DNA from: Bacteroidota bacterium
Lineage (GTDB): Bacteria; Bacteroidota; Rhodothermia; Balneolales; Balneolaceae
DNA length: 64,000 nt
Direction: 5' to 3'
NCBI GenBank assembly: GCA_009909035.1
Contig: JAAAOB010000154.1
Coordinates: forward strand, 58,392 to 122,391
Shown here: positions 26,757 through 35,870 of the stretch, in pieces
Position numbering within the stretch: position 1 is the stretch's first letter
Layout of the letters: the number at the start of each line of letters is the position of its first letter
Program-made: the position numbers and the translations under genes
Notes under the pieces: generated by a model
Databases searched by the model: none
The model's input: only the letters and a program-made list of their open reading frames with translations
Told to the model about the DNA's origin: nothing

Positions 26757-28511
26757 TTACGGATTAATGGCTAATTGTTGTTCATTGCCGGATGTATAGC
26801 TGGGCGTAAATGCGCTGCTGTCAGCTACCACGTTCCGAATCATCATTGAAAATGCGAAGATATCCCGTTCACGCATCTCCTGTTTTCGGACGTTCAGCAG
26901 TGTCACGTCCTCAAATTGGCTGGCCAGTGTTGGGATGCGCGATTTGTACATTGAAAATCCCTCAACAAGCAGAACATCCTCATCCTGTCGGAATGACGTG
27001 ATCCACGTGTTTCCTGTATTTTGTACCGCCCGGTTAAACAGGTCCATTGTAACCGTCCAGCGAATATTGTCTCTGTTCAGGTCTGTCAGCAGTGTCAACT
27101 GTTCATCCATTGTAGCCAGCTCTTGTGTAAGATTATCGGATCGCTGCACCAATGGTTCAAGGTTCCCAATCGTTGTCTGCAGTTGGCTGGACTCATTTTG
27201 CAGCGACTTAATTTCAGCCTTGTTTTGCTGGTATAAATAATTGAGTAAAATTGGAGCCAGGCCAATCAAGACAAGAAGAACAATACCGTGCCACTGCAGT
27301 TTAAATATTTTTTGCTGATCGATAACGTAGGAGGGCAAAAACGAGAGATCAATATTCGACTCAACTTTATTATTTGCAGCAACGCAGGCCAATCCAATAG
27401 CGGTTGAATATACTGAAACGGTGCCTGACTGCGACTCGTCGTACTCAAGAATATCCCTGTTAAATTCAAATTCTTCTACGATAAGCTCGCTGAAACTGGA
27501 CCGGAAAAAATCAAGGACTTTTACCCCTTTGCCATTATTAAAGATGATCAGCTGATCGAGGGCGGGAACTTCGCCGGTGTCGATCTGGAATAGAATCTTA
27601 GAGAATATGGTGTTCAGATAGTTTTTATTTGCAAACCCTTCATTAATCACCGGTGATACCTGCAGCAGTTTACTTCCTCTCATAAACAGCAGGCGGCTCT
27701 TTTTCTCTCCGATCTGCAGGAGTGCCGTAACAATTTCGTCATCCATTCTATAATGTGTGCGATACATGCCCATCATTATAGATTCATCGGGTGTTACATC
27801 CGCAATGGTATAGTCTTGATTCTGTTTTTGGCCATATTCAAATACAAGATCAAGTGTCGGAGACGGGCTATCCAATGATCCGATAATCAATGTGCCATCA
27901 TCCCGTATATTAAAATCGTAAAGATCTTCGGTTGGCTCTCTGTCATAAACAGCCCGTAATTTATCTTCTATTATCTCCAGAAGCTCTTTTTTCTTTACAT
28001 CGGAATAGTTCATCTCATCCAGGAACTGAAATACAGTCTCCCCGGCCGGCACATTCACGGCTACTACTTTTCGATCATTAGTTACGGATGAAAGATAATC
28101 CCGAATCACGGACTTGTTTGTGAATGAATCACTCGATTCTGCAATCAGATCATCCGTATCATGTATAAAATCATCATCATCTTCCTCGAAAGAGTCAAGA
28201 TCCAAATCTCCAAATATTTCATCTTCAAAATCCTCTTCATCGCCGGCGTCATCCTCCGCCAGTTCATTTTCCTCCGCGGTCTCCTCATCATCCAGGCCAA
28301 AAATCAGATCGGCATCTTGTTCTGCATCGAAGAGGTCATCCTGGATATCGGACTCTACACTTTGGCGATCCTGTGGTTTTTTTATGGGCTCAACAAGAGT
28401 AAGCTGATCCATTCGCACCAACCGCAGCTTCTTTTTATCTGATACAACATGGGCAATTTTTAGCGTTTCGCCCTCGAGACTTACTCCGATAAATTCTTTC
28501 TTTTTAAACAT
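26757..28511 (-). CDS. PilM-PilN-like fusion with an acidic insertion
   Basis: This 584-residue protein starts with a PilM/actin-like strand (EFIGVSLEGETLKIAHVV), then has a highly acidic, low-complexity insert at about 47-130 (Asp/Glu runs), a remaining PilM-like region (about 135-400), a single TM helix (about 409-428), a coiled coil (about 430-475) and a PilN-like periplasmic domain (about 480-565, NIRWTVTMDLFNRAVQNTGN). PilM is normally a separate cytoplasmic protein that binds the PilN N-terminus, so the fusion makes that link covalent. It lies 2 bases after the PilT-like gene. The insert has no known counterpart in PilM; the ATP-binding residues cannot be confirmed by eye. Confidence 0.75.
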   Translation of the reverse strand: MFKKKEFIGVSLEGETLKIAHVVSDKKKLRLVRMDQLTLVEPIKKPQDRQSVESDIQDDLFDAEQDADLIFGLDDEETAEENELAEDDAGDEEDFEDEIFGDLDLDSFEEDDDDFIHDTDDLIAESSDSFTNKSVIRDYLSSVTNDRKVVAVNVPAGETVFQFLDEMNYSDVKKKELLEIIEDKLRAVYDREPTEDLYDFNIRDDGTLIIGSLDSPSPTLDLVFEYGQKQNQDYTIADVTPDESIMMGMYRTHYRMDDEIVTALLQIGEKKSRLLFMRGSKLLQVSPVINEGFANKNYLNTIFSKILFQIDTGEVPALDQLIIFNNGKGVKVLDFFRSSFSELIVEEFEFNRDILEYDESQSGTVSVYSTAIGLACVAANNKVESNIDLSFLPSYVIDQQKIFKLQWHGIVLLVLIGLAPILLNYLYQQNKAEIKSLQNESSQLQTTIGNLEPLVQRSDNLTQELATMDEQLTLLTDLNRDNIRWTVTMDLFNRAVQNTGNTWITSFRQDEDVLLVEGFSMYKSRIPTLASQFEDVTLLNVRKQEMRERDIFAFSMMIRNVVADSSAFTPSYTSGNEQQLAINP

Positions 28512-28513
28512 CG

Positions 28514-29773
28514 TTAATACTCCAGGTCGTTAAAAAGCTGAATCAGCCTCTTTTTGTTATTGGCGTTATTGAGGGCTTCCTCTTTCGATATTTTCCCTTC
28601 GTCAAACAACCGTTTCAAATCCTGCTCCATCGTTATCATCCCCAACTCGCTGCCTTCCGCCAGCATTTGGTAAATTTCATTTACGTTGTCATTGCGTATG
28701 GCTGCACGAACCGATGGAGTGACAAGCAGTACCTCTTTTGCCAACACTCGCTTACCGTCCAGGCTTTTTACCAATTTTTGACTTATAACACCGGTCAGCA
28801 CATCCGCCAGGCGCGATCGCACCCTGTTTTGTACTTCGCTGGGCACTTCGCCCAGGATCCGCTCAATACTTTCGAGCGCCGAAGAGGTATGAAGTGTGCC
28901 AAATGTTTTATGGCCGGAATCGGTAATTTCGAGTGCGGTCATGATTGTTTCCGGATCCCGGAGCTCTCCAATAACGATGATATCGGGATCTTGGCGTAGC
29001 GCCTGGATGGCACCATTTTTAAATGAGGTTACATCACGACCAACTTCCCTGTGGCGTACCACCGATCGTTTTGGGGTGTGGATAAGCTCAACCGGTGATG
29101 CAATAATGATGATATGCGAGTCGACCGTGCGGTTATTTGCATCAATAATTGTATCGAGAGTGCTTGACTTACCTGAACCGGTGATTCCCGTGATAAGCGT
29201 CAGGCCATATTTATAGTATTTCAGGCTTAAGGCTTTTGCAACTTCAGGATGCAAATCCAGAGATTTAAACGGACGAATCTCTTCATCAATCTTCCGCATG
29301 TTAAGAGCCAGATGATCAAGATCGAAATAGGCATTTGCCCTGAACCGCTGGGGTTTTGACCCGTTATTTGTAGGTAGCGTATAGGAAAAATCAAGGTTCC
29401 GATCATTTAACAGATTTTTCCTTTGTTCGCTGGTAATAGCACTATGAATTAAAAGATCGGTCTCTTTATGGCTAAGCCTCTTTTCGAGTTGTAAGGGGGA
29501 TTTATTGCCATATACTCTGTACCAAATTTTTCCATCACATCCTGTTCCTCCAAGATCGATGTCCGAGGCTTCATTCTTTCTCATGTACAACAAGAATGAA
29601 TGAAGTGAATCATGCAGCTGCTTAATTTTTAGACCGTCGAGCCCCTTTACCTGCTTTCCAAGTTCCAGGTGATAATCCATTCCTTTGTATGAGTCGGGAA
29701 TTTTGCTAAAAACTTCTTCTGCAATAGCTTTTATTGGGTCCAGTAAAACAGTAGATGTATTTTTCTCAACCAT
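28514..29773 (-). CDS. PilT-like retraction ATPase with unusual Asp box
   Basis: This 419-residue hexameric ATPase of the PilT family has an N-terminal PAS-like domain (about 45-155), Walker A GITGSGKSS (196-204), Walker B PDIIVIGELRD (263-272) and the His box SGHKTFGTLHTSSA (286-299). The Asp box, usually EDPIE, reads IASPVE (224-229), so the acidic pair is Ala-Ser, while the following arginines (KRSVVRHREVG) are kept. PilT powers pilus retraction; the altered box could affect catalysis or subunit coupling. It lies 145 bases after the cyclic-nucleotide gene, so an internal promoter is possible, and 2 bases before the PilM-PilN gene. Confidence 0.88.
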   Translation of the reverse strand: MVEKNTSTVLLDPIKAIAEEVFSKIPDSYKGMDYHLELGKQVKGLDGLKIKQLHDSLHSFLLYMRKNEASDIDLGGTGCDGKIWYRVYGNKSPLQLEKRLSHKETDLLIHSAITSEQRKNLLNDRNLDFSYTLPTNNGSKPQRFRANAYFDLDHLALNMRKIDEEIRPFKSLDLHPEVAKALSLKYYKYGLTLITGITGSGKSSTLDTIIDANNRTVDSHIIIIASPVELIHTPKRSVVRHREVGRDVTSFKNGAIQALRQDPDIIVIGELRDPETIMTALEITDSGHKTFGTLHTSSALESIERILGEVPSEVQNRVRSRLADVLTGVISQKLVKSLDGKRVLAKEVLLVTPSVRAAIRNDNVNEIYQMLAEGSELGMITMEQDLKRLFDEGKISKEEALNNANNKKRLIQLFNDLEY

Positions 29774-29918
29774 AGGTGCAGACGTTCATTATCGGTGGGT
29801 CACTCCGCATATTTTCATGCATAGACCTCTTCCGGAATTTGTCTTAAAAAATTGACGCGTGTTTCGATCTTTACAGAGAAGGTGCCTTACCCTTACAAGT
29901 GATTAAGATCTCTTAATA

Positions 29919-30416
29919 TTACTTATCGTCCGCAATCTGTTTTTTTAAAGCGAAAAGCTGAGAATTCATATTCGAAATTTTCTCTTGTTGAATTTCGATA
30001 ATGTTTTTCGTGAAAATGTTGAACAGTTTTTCAGGACGCTGGCTGAAATAGTTCAGTGAATTGTAGCGGTCAAACTTTAACAGAATGCTGGGTGTATCAG
30101 AGGTGATTTTGGCAATCCTGTTGTTTTTACTAAAAAGATATGTTTCTCCTAAAAAGTCTTTCTCTCCTAATGTTTTTAAACGAATATCCTCTTTCCAGAC
30201 TGATAATGAACCTGAGGCTACAAGATAAGCGGCATTGACTTGTTCATCTTCCCTGATAATAATATCATCCTTTGCATAAGAGATCTCCACTCCCGTTTGG
30301 ATGAACGCAAGTACATCATCGTAATGGAAATTTTTAAAAAGTCTGGGTGGATGTTTTAGCAATTCCTGGATATGCCGTTGCATCATATCAGAACCGCTTC
30401 GTTTCTCTTCGGTCAT
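29919..30416 (-). CDS. Stand-alone cyclic-nucleotide-binding domain protein
   Basis: This 165-residue protein has one cNMP-binding domain (about 22-130): a beta-roll with IIIREDEQVNAAYLVASGSL and a phosphate-binding-cassette-like FLGETYLFSKNNRIAKI, in which Gly-Glu and Arg are conserved. A C-terminal helix (about 135-165) follows instead of a helix-turn-helix, so it is not a Crp-type regulator. It lies 11 bases after the PilB-like gene and before the PilT-like gene, so it may tune pilus extension or retraction by binding a cyclic nucleotide. Which nucleotide, if any, binds cannot be told from sequence. Confidence 0.82.
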   Translation of the reverse strand: MTEEKRSGSDMMQRHIQELLKHPPRLFKNFHYDDVLAFIQTGVEISYAKDDIIIREDEQVNAAYLVASGSLSVWKEDIRLKTLGEKDFLGETYLFSKNNRIAKITSDTPSILLKFDRYNSLNYFSQRPEKLFNIFTKNIIEIQQEKISNMNSQLFALKKQIADDK

Positions 30417-30427
30417 GCCGTAATGTA

Positions 30428-32200
30428 TTAATCCTCAATCGTGATTGCCATAATTTCCTCAACCGTGGTTGTGCCATTTTTTATACGCTCACGACCCGAG
30501 GCCCTGAGGGTTAACATTCCATCTTTGATGGCGGTCTGTTTGATCTTCTCTTCATCGATTTCGCCTCCTGATTCAAGTATAATTTTTTTGATCTCTTTTG
30601 AAAAATAGAGAGCTTCCATAATGGCCACCCGGCCTTTATAGCCGGTATTGAAACACTTTTCACAACCAACAGCTTCATAAAACGTGTTATTTTCGATCTC
30701 CTCTTCAGTAAACCCGATACTTTTATAGGTATCCACATGCGGTTCAGTTACCTGTTTACAGCTGCACAGACGCCGAACAAGACGCTGAGCCATAACAAGG
30801 TTTACGGCGTTGGCAATCAAAAAGGGTTCAATACCCATTTTATAAAGTCGTGAGACGGCGCTTGGCGCATCGTTCGTGTGAAGCGTGGAAAACGTCAGGT
30901 GACCGGTATTTGCCATTTTGATGGCTACTTCAGCCGTTTGCAGGTCACGCATCTCCCCAACTAAAACAATATCGGGATCATGCCGGAGAATCCCTCGAAT
31001 GGCCTGTTCGAACGTCATATTTTTACCAATCTTAAGCTGCCGCGCCCCTTTAATAAGATACTCCACAGGCTCTTCAATTGTAAGAACATTTTTGGTAGGG
31101 TCAATCACATAGTAAAGTGCAGCCACAAGTGTTGTTGACTTACCACTTCCTGTTGGCCCGGTAATAATTACAATTCCGGACGGTTTTTCAATGGCCTTAA
31201 CAAAATCTTCTTTTGCCTTTTCTTGCAGGCCAAGAACGTTTAAGTCGGTAATGACTTCCCTGTCATCAAGGATACGAATGACAATAGATTCAAATTTTCG
31301 TTCAAACTGAGCCCCCACCATCGGCATAATTGAAACCCGGTAGCGAATGTTGTAATTATCTACCACTCGCTGAATAAATCCATCCTGCGAACTATCCCTT
31401 TCAAACCGGTCAACATTTCTTGTTTTGTCTTTGATAACTGCCGTAATCGCTTCAGGCTTTACGTTTTTTTGCTGGTACCAAAGCTGAAGCTTGCCATCCG
31501 TTCTAAACCGAATATCGGTTGTTGCGGGCCCACTCGGAATAATGTGCATATCACTGACTCCGCGGCGAACCCCCTCAACAAGCATTCCTTCAACCAGAGA
31601 ATTAAGCATACTCTGATTGATCTCAGCATCAATCTCTTCTTCATCAATATCCTCCTCTTCATCAGTGATCTGCCCTTCTTCAAGATCAATATCCTCGAGT
31701 TTATCCAGAAATTCATTTTTCTGTTCATATACTTTCGACAGTATATCTTCGATAAGCTCGTAGCGGCAGTAGCGGATATCGTACTCTTTATAGTTGAGTT
31801 TGGATATGATATCCGATAAGTCCGGGTTTGAAGGATCGGGAGTGGCAATCGTCAGAGATGTTGCTTTCTTTGAAACCGGGAGCGCCTTTTGATGGACCAG
31901 TTCATCAATAACCTCCTTCGGCATCTGATCAATGTATCCCCGGATGTTCTCTATCTTTTTTTCACTAAGGCTCTCTTGGGCATAAAAAATCTCATCAAAG
32001 GCGTAAATACTGGCTATTTCGCGCATGATGGTATGGCGATCCAGGTCTAAGTCCTGGTACAGAATCTGTCCAATCCGTCTTGTAGAATTTTCAGGCTCCT
32101 CATTCAGTATATCATACGCCTTATCCAGCTGCTCTTTTGAAATGACTCCCCGTTTCAAAAGTAAATTTCCAATATGCAGCTTCGTGTTTACCTTACCCAT
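30428..32200 (-). CDS. PilB/GspE-like assembly ATPase
   Basis: This 590-residue ATPase drives pilus or pseudopilus extension. It has an MshEN/GspE N-terminal domain (about 8-150), an acidic linker (about 165-195), and a catalytic core with Walker A GPTGSGKSTT (348-357), Asp box IEEPVEY (375-381), Walker B DPDIVLVGEMRD (408-419) and His box TGHLTFSTLHTND (432-444). The tetracysteine zinc site is present as LCSC (Cys479, Cys481) and GCEKC further on. It is the first gene of the pilus operon; 287 bases separate it from tRNA-Ser. MshEN domains can bind c-di-GMP, which the visible N-terminal repeats would permit, but this is not shown. Confidence 0.9.
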   Translation of the reverse strand: MGKVNTKLHIGNLLLKRGVISKEQLDKAYDILNEEPENSTRRIGQILYQDLDLDRHTIMREIASIYAFDEIFYAQESLSEKKIENIRGYIDQMPKEVIDELVHQKALPVSKKATSLTIATPDPSNPDLSDIISKLNYKEYDIRYCRYELIEDILSKVYEQKNEFLDKLEDIDLEEGQITDEEEDIDEEEIDAEINQSMLNSLVEGMLVEGVRRGVSDMHIIPSGPATTDIRFRTDGKLQLWYQQKNVKPEAITAVIKDKTRNVDRFERDSSQDGFIQRVVDNYNIRYRVSIMPMVGAQFERKFESIVIRILDDREVITDLNVLGLQEKAKEDFVKAIEKPSGIVIITGPTGSGKSTTLVAALYYVIDPTKNVLTIEEPVEYLIKGARQLKIGKNMTFEQAIRGILRHDPDIVLVGEMRDLQTAEVAIKMANTGHLTFSTLHTNDAPSAVSRLYKMGIEPFLIANAVNLVMAQRLVRRLCSCKQVTEPHVDTYKSIGFTEEEIENNTFYEAVGCEKCFNTGYKGRVAIMEALYFSKEIKKIILESGGEIDEEKIKQTAIKDGMLTLRASGRERIKNGTTTVEEIMAITIED

Positions 32201-32487
32201 TCCTGAAATTCGTTAAATACGGTTCAATTTTGAAACATTTTCATTTAAATAAATAGCAAAGAATATCATTTCAGTACGTTACAAAACATAGAAAACAGAA
32301 TGTGCGGAGCATGAACTAATCATTGGTGCCGGGTTTTACGATTTGAAATATGGGCTTTTACATTTATCGGTAAGAAGAGTGAAAACTATAGTGATAAGCA
32401 GCAAAAGCGAACGGCATGATAAATATGTACACATAGCCAGGGCTAAGCTATCCTAAACTGATCAACTCCCAAAGGTAGATAAAAAAG

Positions 32488-32576
32488 CGGAGAGGGAGGG
32501 ATTCGAACCCTCGGTACCTCTTGCGAGGTACACTCGCTTTCCAGGCGAGCCCATTCGACCACTCTGGCACCTCTCC
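32488..32576 (-). tRNA. tRNA-Ser (anticodon GGA)
   Basis: The reverse complement folds as a class II tRNA: acceptor GGAGAGG / CCTCTCC, a D arm, anticodon stem CTCGC/GCGAG with loop CTGGAAA (anticodon GGA), a long variable arm (TACCTC...GAGGTA) and a T arm GGTTCGAATCC. The encoded 3' end lacks CCA. The long variable arm and GGA anticodon identify serine (UCC/UCU codons). The flanks 32201-32487 and 32577-32813 hold no recognised gene. Confidence 0.96.
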
Positions 32577-32813
32577 GGTCATTGGAAGCACTGAAGATAG
32601 GTTATAGATGTGCGATTATCAACTGCGGATCACATCTTAAAAACCTCAATTCGATCCTTAAATCTGTCAAATACAACCATATTATTCAGAAAACTGCCGA
32701 TGAGAACCATTTTCACAGGCATTCTAAATTGGGATCGACTTTTGTTGATGTATAGATTATTTACGCTGGAAACACGATACCTAACCAAACGTCCGGTGTA
32801 TGACAGGAAATGA

Positions 32814-34424
32814 TCATTCCGCCGGCTCCAGGATGGCATCATCCTCAATCGAATCAACGTCATCCACGTCTTCGACAAAATACATGCTGAAAGCTGCAAT
32901 TATCATGGCAAATCCTCCCAGCATAAGAGAAAAGATCGCTTCACCATCAAACCAGTTACGGGTGACAAACCCCAGCATACTTGCCGCAATAATTTGGGGA
33001 ATGACGATAAAGAAATTAAAGATCCCCATGTATAACCCCATTTTTTTAGACGGAAGTGACCCGGCCAAAATAGCGTACGGCATTGCCAGGATACTGGCCC
33101 ACGCAATGCCGATGCCGATCATCGGAAGAATAAGAAGCATTGGAGACGTGATCACAACGTCGATGCCAACAGAAGACAAATCAACGGAGAAGTTCAAAAA
33201 ATAGATGCCGATCAAACTTAATCCTCCGAGCACAAGAGAGCCGGCATGTACAATTTTACGGCTGGTGGCTTTCGCCATCGGTGCCAGTCCAAAGGCAATA
33301 ACTGCCGCAAATCCATTGTAGATCGCAAATAAAATTCCCACCCAATCCGCACCTTCATTATAAAGGGCCGAGGTTGTGTCGCTGGTTCCATATATATGAG
33401 CTGTAACAGCGGCAGTTGTATAAATCCACATTGAGAAAAGCGCAAACCAAGAAAAAAACTGGGCAACCGCGAGCTGAATCATCGTTTTTGGCATAGTCAA
33501 GAAATCGTGTACCACAACCACCAGGCCCTGCTGCGTATTCCCCCCTCTCTGCAGAAAACCTGCAATCAGTGAAACCAGGCCAAGGACCAATAATCCTATG
33601 GTTAAAATATAGAGCTCTGCATCGTAGCCGGCGTAGTAGACACCTGCGGTAGTTAAGCCACCGATAAGGATAAAGACGTACCCAAAAGTCATTTTCTTCT
33701 GGCCTTCGCCAGGCTCAAGTGGGACCTCCCGATTTACACTCTCTCCACCCCCAACTTGATCGTCCTCATATGTTTCATACGCTTCCAGCTCCTCCGGAGA
33801 GTATTCGTGCGATCTGAATACAGTCCAAAGAACGGCCAGGAGAAATGTAGCTCCTCCCACATAAAACGACCATTTAACGGAAGGAGGAATAACGCCTGAT
33901 GGCGCCGTATTCGATATCCCGAACCAGTTGGTCATCATCCACGGAAGTGCTGAGGCTACGACGGCTCCCGTGCCAATAAAAAAACTCTGCATGGCAAAGC
34001 CTTTGGTGCGTTGATCTGATGGTAGCATATCCCCAACAAATGCCCTGAATGGTTCCATCGATATATTAATGGAGGCGTCCATTATCCACAACATACCGGC
34101 CGCCACCCATAAATAGGGAGAGTTAGGCATGACAAACAAAGCCGCAGATGCAAAGATTGCACCCCATAAAAAGTAGGGTCTTCGACGGCCCAGCCTTGTC
34201 CACGTTCTGTCGCTGAAATATCCTACGATTGGCTGAATCACGAGCCCTGTGACAGGAGCGGCAAGCCAAAGAATCGGAATCATATCCACATTCGCACCCA
34301 GGGTTTCAAAAATGCGGCTAACGTTTGCATTTTGAAGTGCAAACCCGAATTGGATCCCGAGAAATCCGAAGCTCATATTCCATATTTGCCAAAAGGAAAG
34401 TTTGGGCCGTGGTTGTGGTTTCAT
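32814..34424 (-). CDS. MFS sugar transporter of the alpha-glucan locus
   Basis: This 536-residue protein has about 12 TM helices with the MFS signature YFSDRTWTRLGRRRPY between TM2 and TM3 (about 68-84), and resembles the glycoside-pentoside-hexuronide / SLC45-like disaccharide carriers. A hydrophilic, acidic loop at about 213-245 (EELEAYETYEDD) separates the two halves. It lies 33 bases after the GH13 lipoprotein gene and is the last gene of the starch locus, so it probably imports maltose or maltodextrins across the inner membrane. The substrate is inferred from context. Confidence 0.87.
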   Translation of the reverse strand: MKPQPRPKLSFWQIWNMSFGFLGIQFGFALQNANVSRIFETLGANVDMIPILWLAAPVTGLVIQPIVGYFSDRTWTRLGRRRPYFLWGAIFASAALFVMPNSPYLWVAAGMLWIMDASINISMEPFRAFVGDMLPSDQRTKGFAMQSFFIGTGAVVASALPWMMTNWFGISNTAPSGVIPPSVKWSFYVGGATFLLAVLWTVFRSHEYSPEELEAYETYEDDQVGGGESVNREVPLEPGEGQKKMTFGYVFILIGGLTTAGVYYAGYDAELYILTIGLLVLGLVSLIAGFLQRGGNTQQGLVVVVHDFLTMPKTMIQLAVAQFFSWFALFSMWIYTTAAVTAHIYGTSDTTSALYNEGADWVGILFAIYNGFAAVIAFGLAPMAKATSRKIVHAGSLVLGGLSLIGIYFLNFSVDLSSVGIDVVITSPMLLILPMIGIGIAWASILAMPYAILAGSLPSKKMGLYMGIFNFFIVIPQIIAASMLGFVTRNWFDGEAIFSLMLGGFAMIIAAFSMYFVEDVDDVDSIEDDAILEPAE

Positions 34425-34457
34425 AGGTTTTTCTAATTATAAATAATGCCTTGTTGA

Positions 34458-35837
34458 TTATTGGTTTGTATGCTGATATACCTTGTAGGAATTGGGTTGC
34501 ATCGTGAACTCTTGACCAATCGTCTCATTTTCACCGGTAAAAACGTTGGTCCATTCTCCCTGCTCACCACCATCAAAAGTAAAAGGGACTGAACTATCAG
34601 AGAAATTAAGGATAACAAAGACTCTGTCATCACCGGCTACTCGTTTAAATGCAAAAATTACATCATTGCGATTCGTTGATGTCTTCAGGTAGCTTCCCCC
34701 CTTTTCACCATTCCAGAGGGCTCTGTTCTCTTTTTTCAGATGAAGAAGCGTTTTATAGAGCTCTTGATACGTATACTCTTTCCAGTCAATTTGATCTTTT
34801 TCAAAAAATTCCAGCTGTTTGTCAAGCCCTGATTCTTGCCCGTTGTAGATTAGTGGCATACCCCATACTGTGGCGGACAGAACAGCAAAGTTTTCAAATA
34901 AATCGCCATAAAGATCTTGATCACTCCCCTTCCAGGAATTCTCATCGTGATTGGTTGTGAAAAGCATACGAAAGTCCGATCTGTCAAAACGCTCAAAATC
35001 CCGGGAAAGGGCAGCGCTTAGATCGGATAGTTCATCGTTTCCGGCCGCAATATCACGGATTGTCTCGGCGTAATTCCAGGCGTAGGTCATATCAAATGCC
35101 CGGTGCAGTTCCGGTTCTTCAGCTTCAGCGAGCATAAATACCGGTTTTATTTTATCAAGACGCCGGCGGGCTTCTACCCAAAAATCAGTTGGCACCATGT
35201 ACGCTACATCGGCCCTGTAGCCATCCACATCAAATTCCCGAACCCAATATTCCATCGATTCAATCATCTTTTGCTGCATGGCCGGATTGTCAACATCCAG
35301 CTGAATGACGTCCTCCCAGTCGTCAACCGGTGTCACAAATTCGCCGCGTTCATTAGTCTCATAAAATTCTGGATTCGTTTCTGTCCACTTGGCATCCCAG
35401 GCGGTGTGATTGGCCACCCAATCTAAAATCAGTTTCATCTCATGGTCGTGAGCAGTTTGAACCAGGGTTCTGAAATCGTCTTTTGTACCGAATTTCGGAT
35501 TGATACCTTTGTAATCAGCAACGGCATAATAGCTTCCCAGCGTGCCTTTTCGATTTTTTTGGCCAATCGGATGAATTGGCATCAGCCAAAGAATTTCAAC
35601 GCCCATCTCTTTTAACCGCGGAATGTGCTCGGCAAATGCATTAAAGGTGCCCTCAGGCGTGAACTGCCTGATATTTACCTCGTAAATGTTAGCATCATAC
35701 GACCATTCGGGTGGTGTGGAAACGTATCCGCTCTCTGTATCTGTCTCCCCTGTGTTGCCACATGCAGCGGTAAGCGCAAGAAGAAAGAGTACCAGCAGAT
35801 ACTGAAGGTGCCTGTGATGCAGTGAATCGTTTTTCAT
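34458..35837 (-). CDS. GH13 alpha-amylase lipoprotein
   Basis: This 459-residue lipoprotein (lipobox LTAAC, Cys26) contains a GH13 (beta/alpha)8 domain. The conserved regions are DWVANH (139-144), GYRAD with nucleophile Asp210, LAEAE with acid/base Glu238, and TTNHDEN with Asp298. A C-terminal beta domain (about 370-459) ends the protein. It would hydrolyse alpha-1,4-glucans at the periplasmic face or cell surface. It lies between the T9SS-sorted amylase (33 bases upstream) and the MFS transporter, so the enzymes probably act in sequence from extracellular starch to imported oligosaccharide. Confidence 0.93.
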   Translation of the reverse strand: MKNDSLHHRHLQYLLVLFLLALTAACGNTGETDTESGYVSTPPEWSYDANIYEVNIRQFTPEGTFNAFAEHIPRLKEMGVEILWLMPIHPIGQKNRKGTLGSYYAVADYKGINPKFGTKDDFRTLVQTAHDHEMKLILDWVANHTAWDAKWTETNPEFYETNERGEFVTPVDDWEDVIQLDVDNPAMQQKMIESMEYWVREFDVDGYRADVAYMVPTDFWVEARRRLDKIKPVFMLAEAEEPELHRAFDMTYAWNYAETIRDIAAGNDELSDLSAALSRDFERFDRSDFRMLFTTNHDENSWKGSDQDLYGDLFENFAVLSATVWGMPLIYNGQESGLDKQLEFFEKDQIDWKEYTYQELYKTLLHLKKENRALWNGEKGGSYLKTSTNRNDVIFAFKRVAGDDRVFVILNFSDSSVPFTFDGGEQGEWTNVFTGENETIGQEFTMQPNSYKVYQHTNQ

Positions 35838-35870
35838 AGTATTGATTGGGTTGGCGAATCGCGGGATCTA

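Noticed and set aside
32488..32576. tRNA-Ser as an integration site for a genomic island.
   Set aside because: No integrase and no direct repeat of the tRNA 3' end was seen in the flanks; neighbouring loci look like ordinary chromosomal operons.
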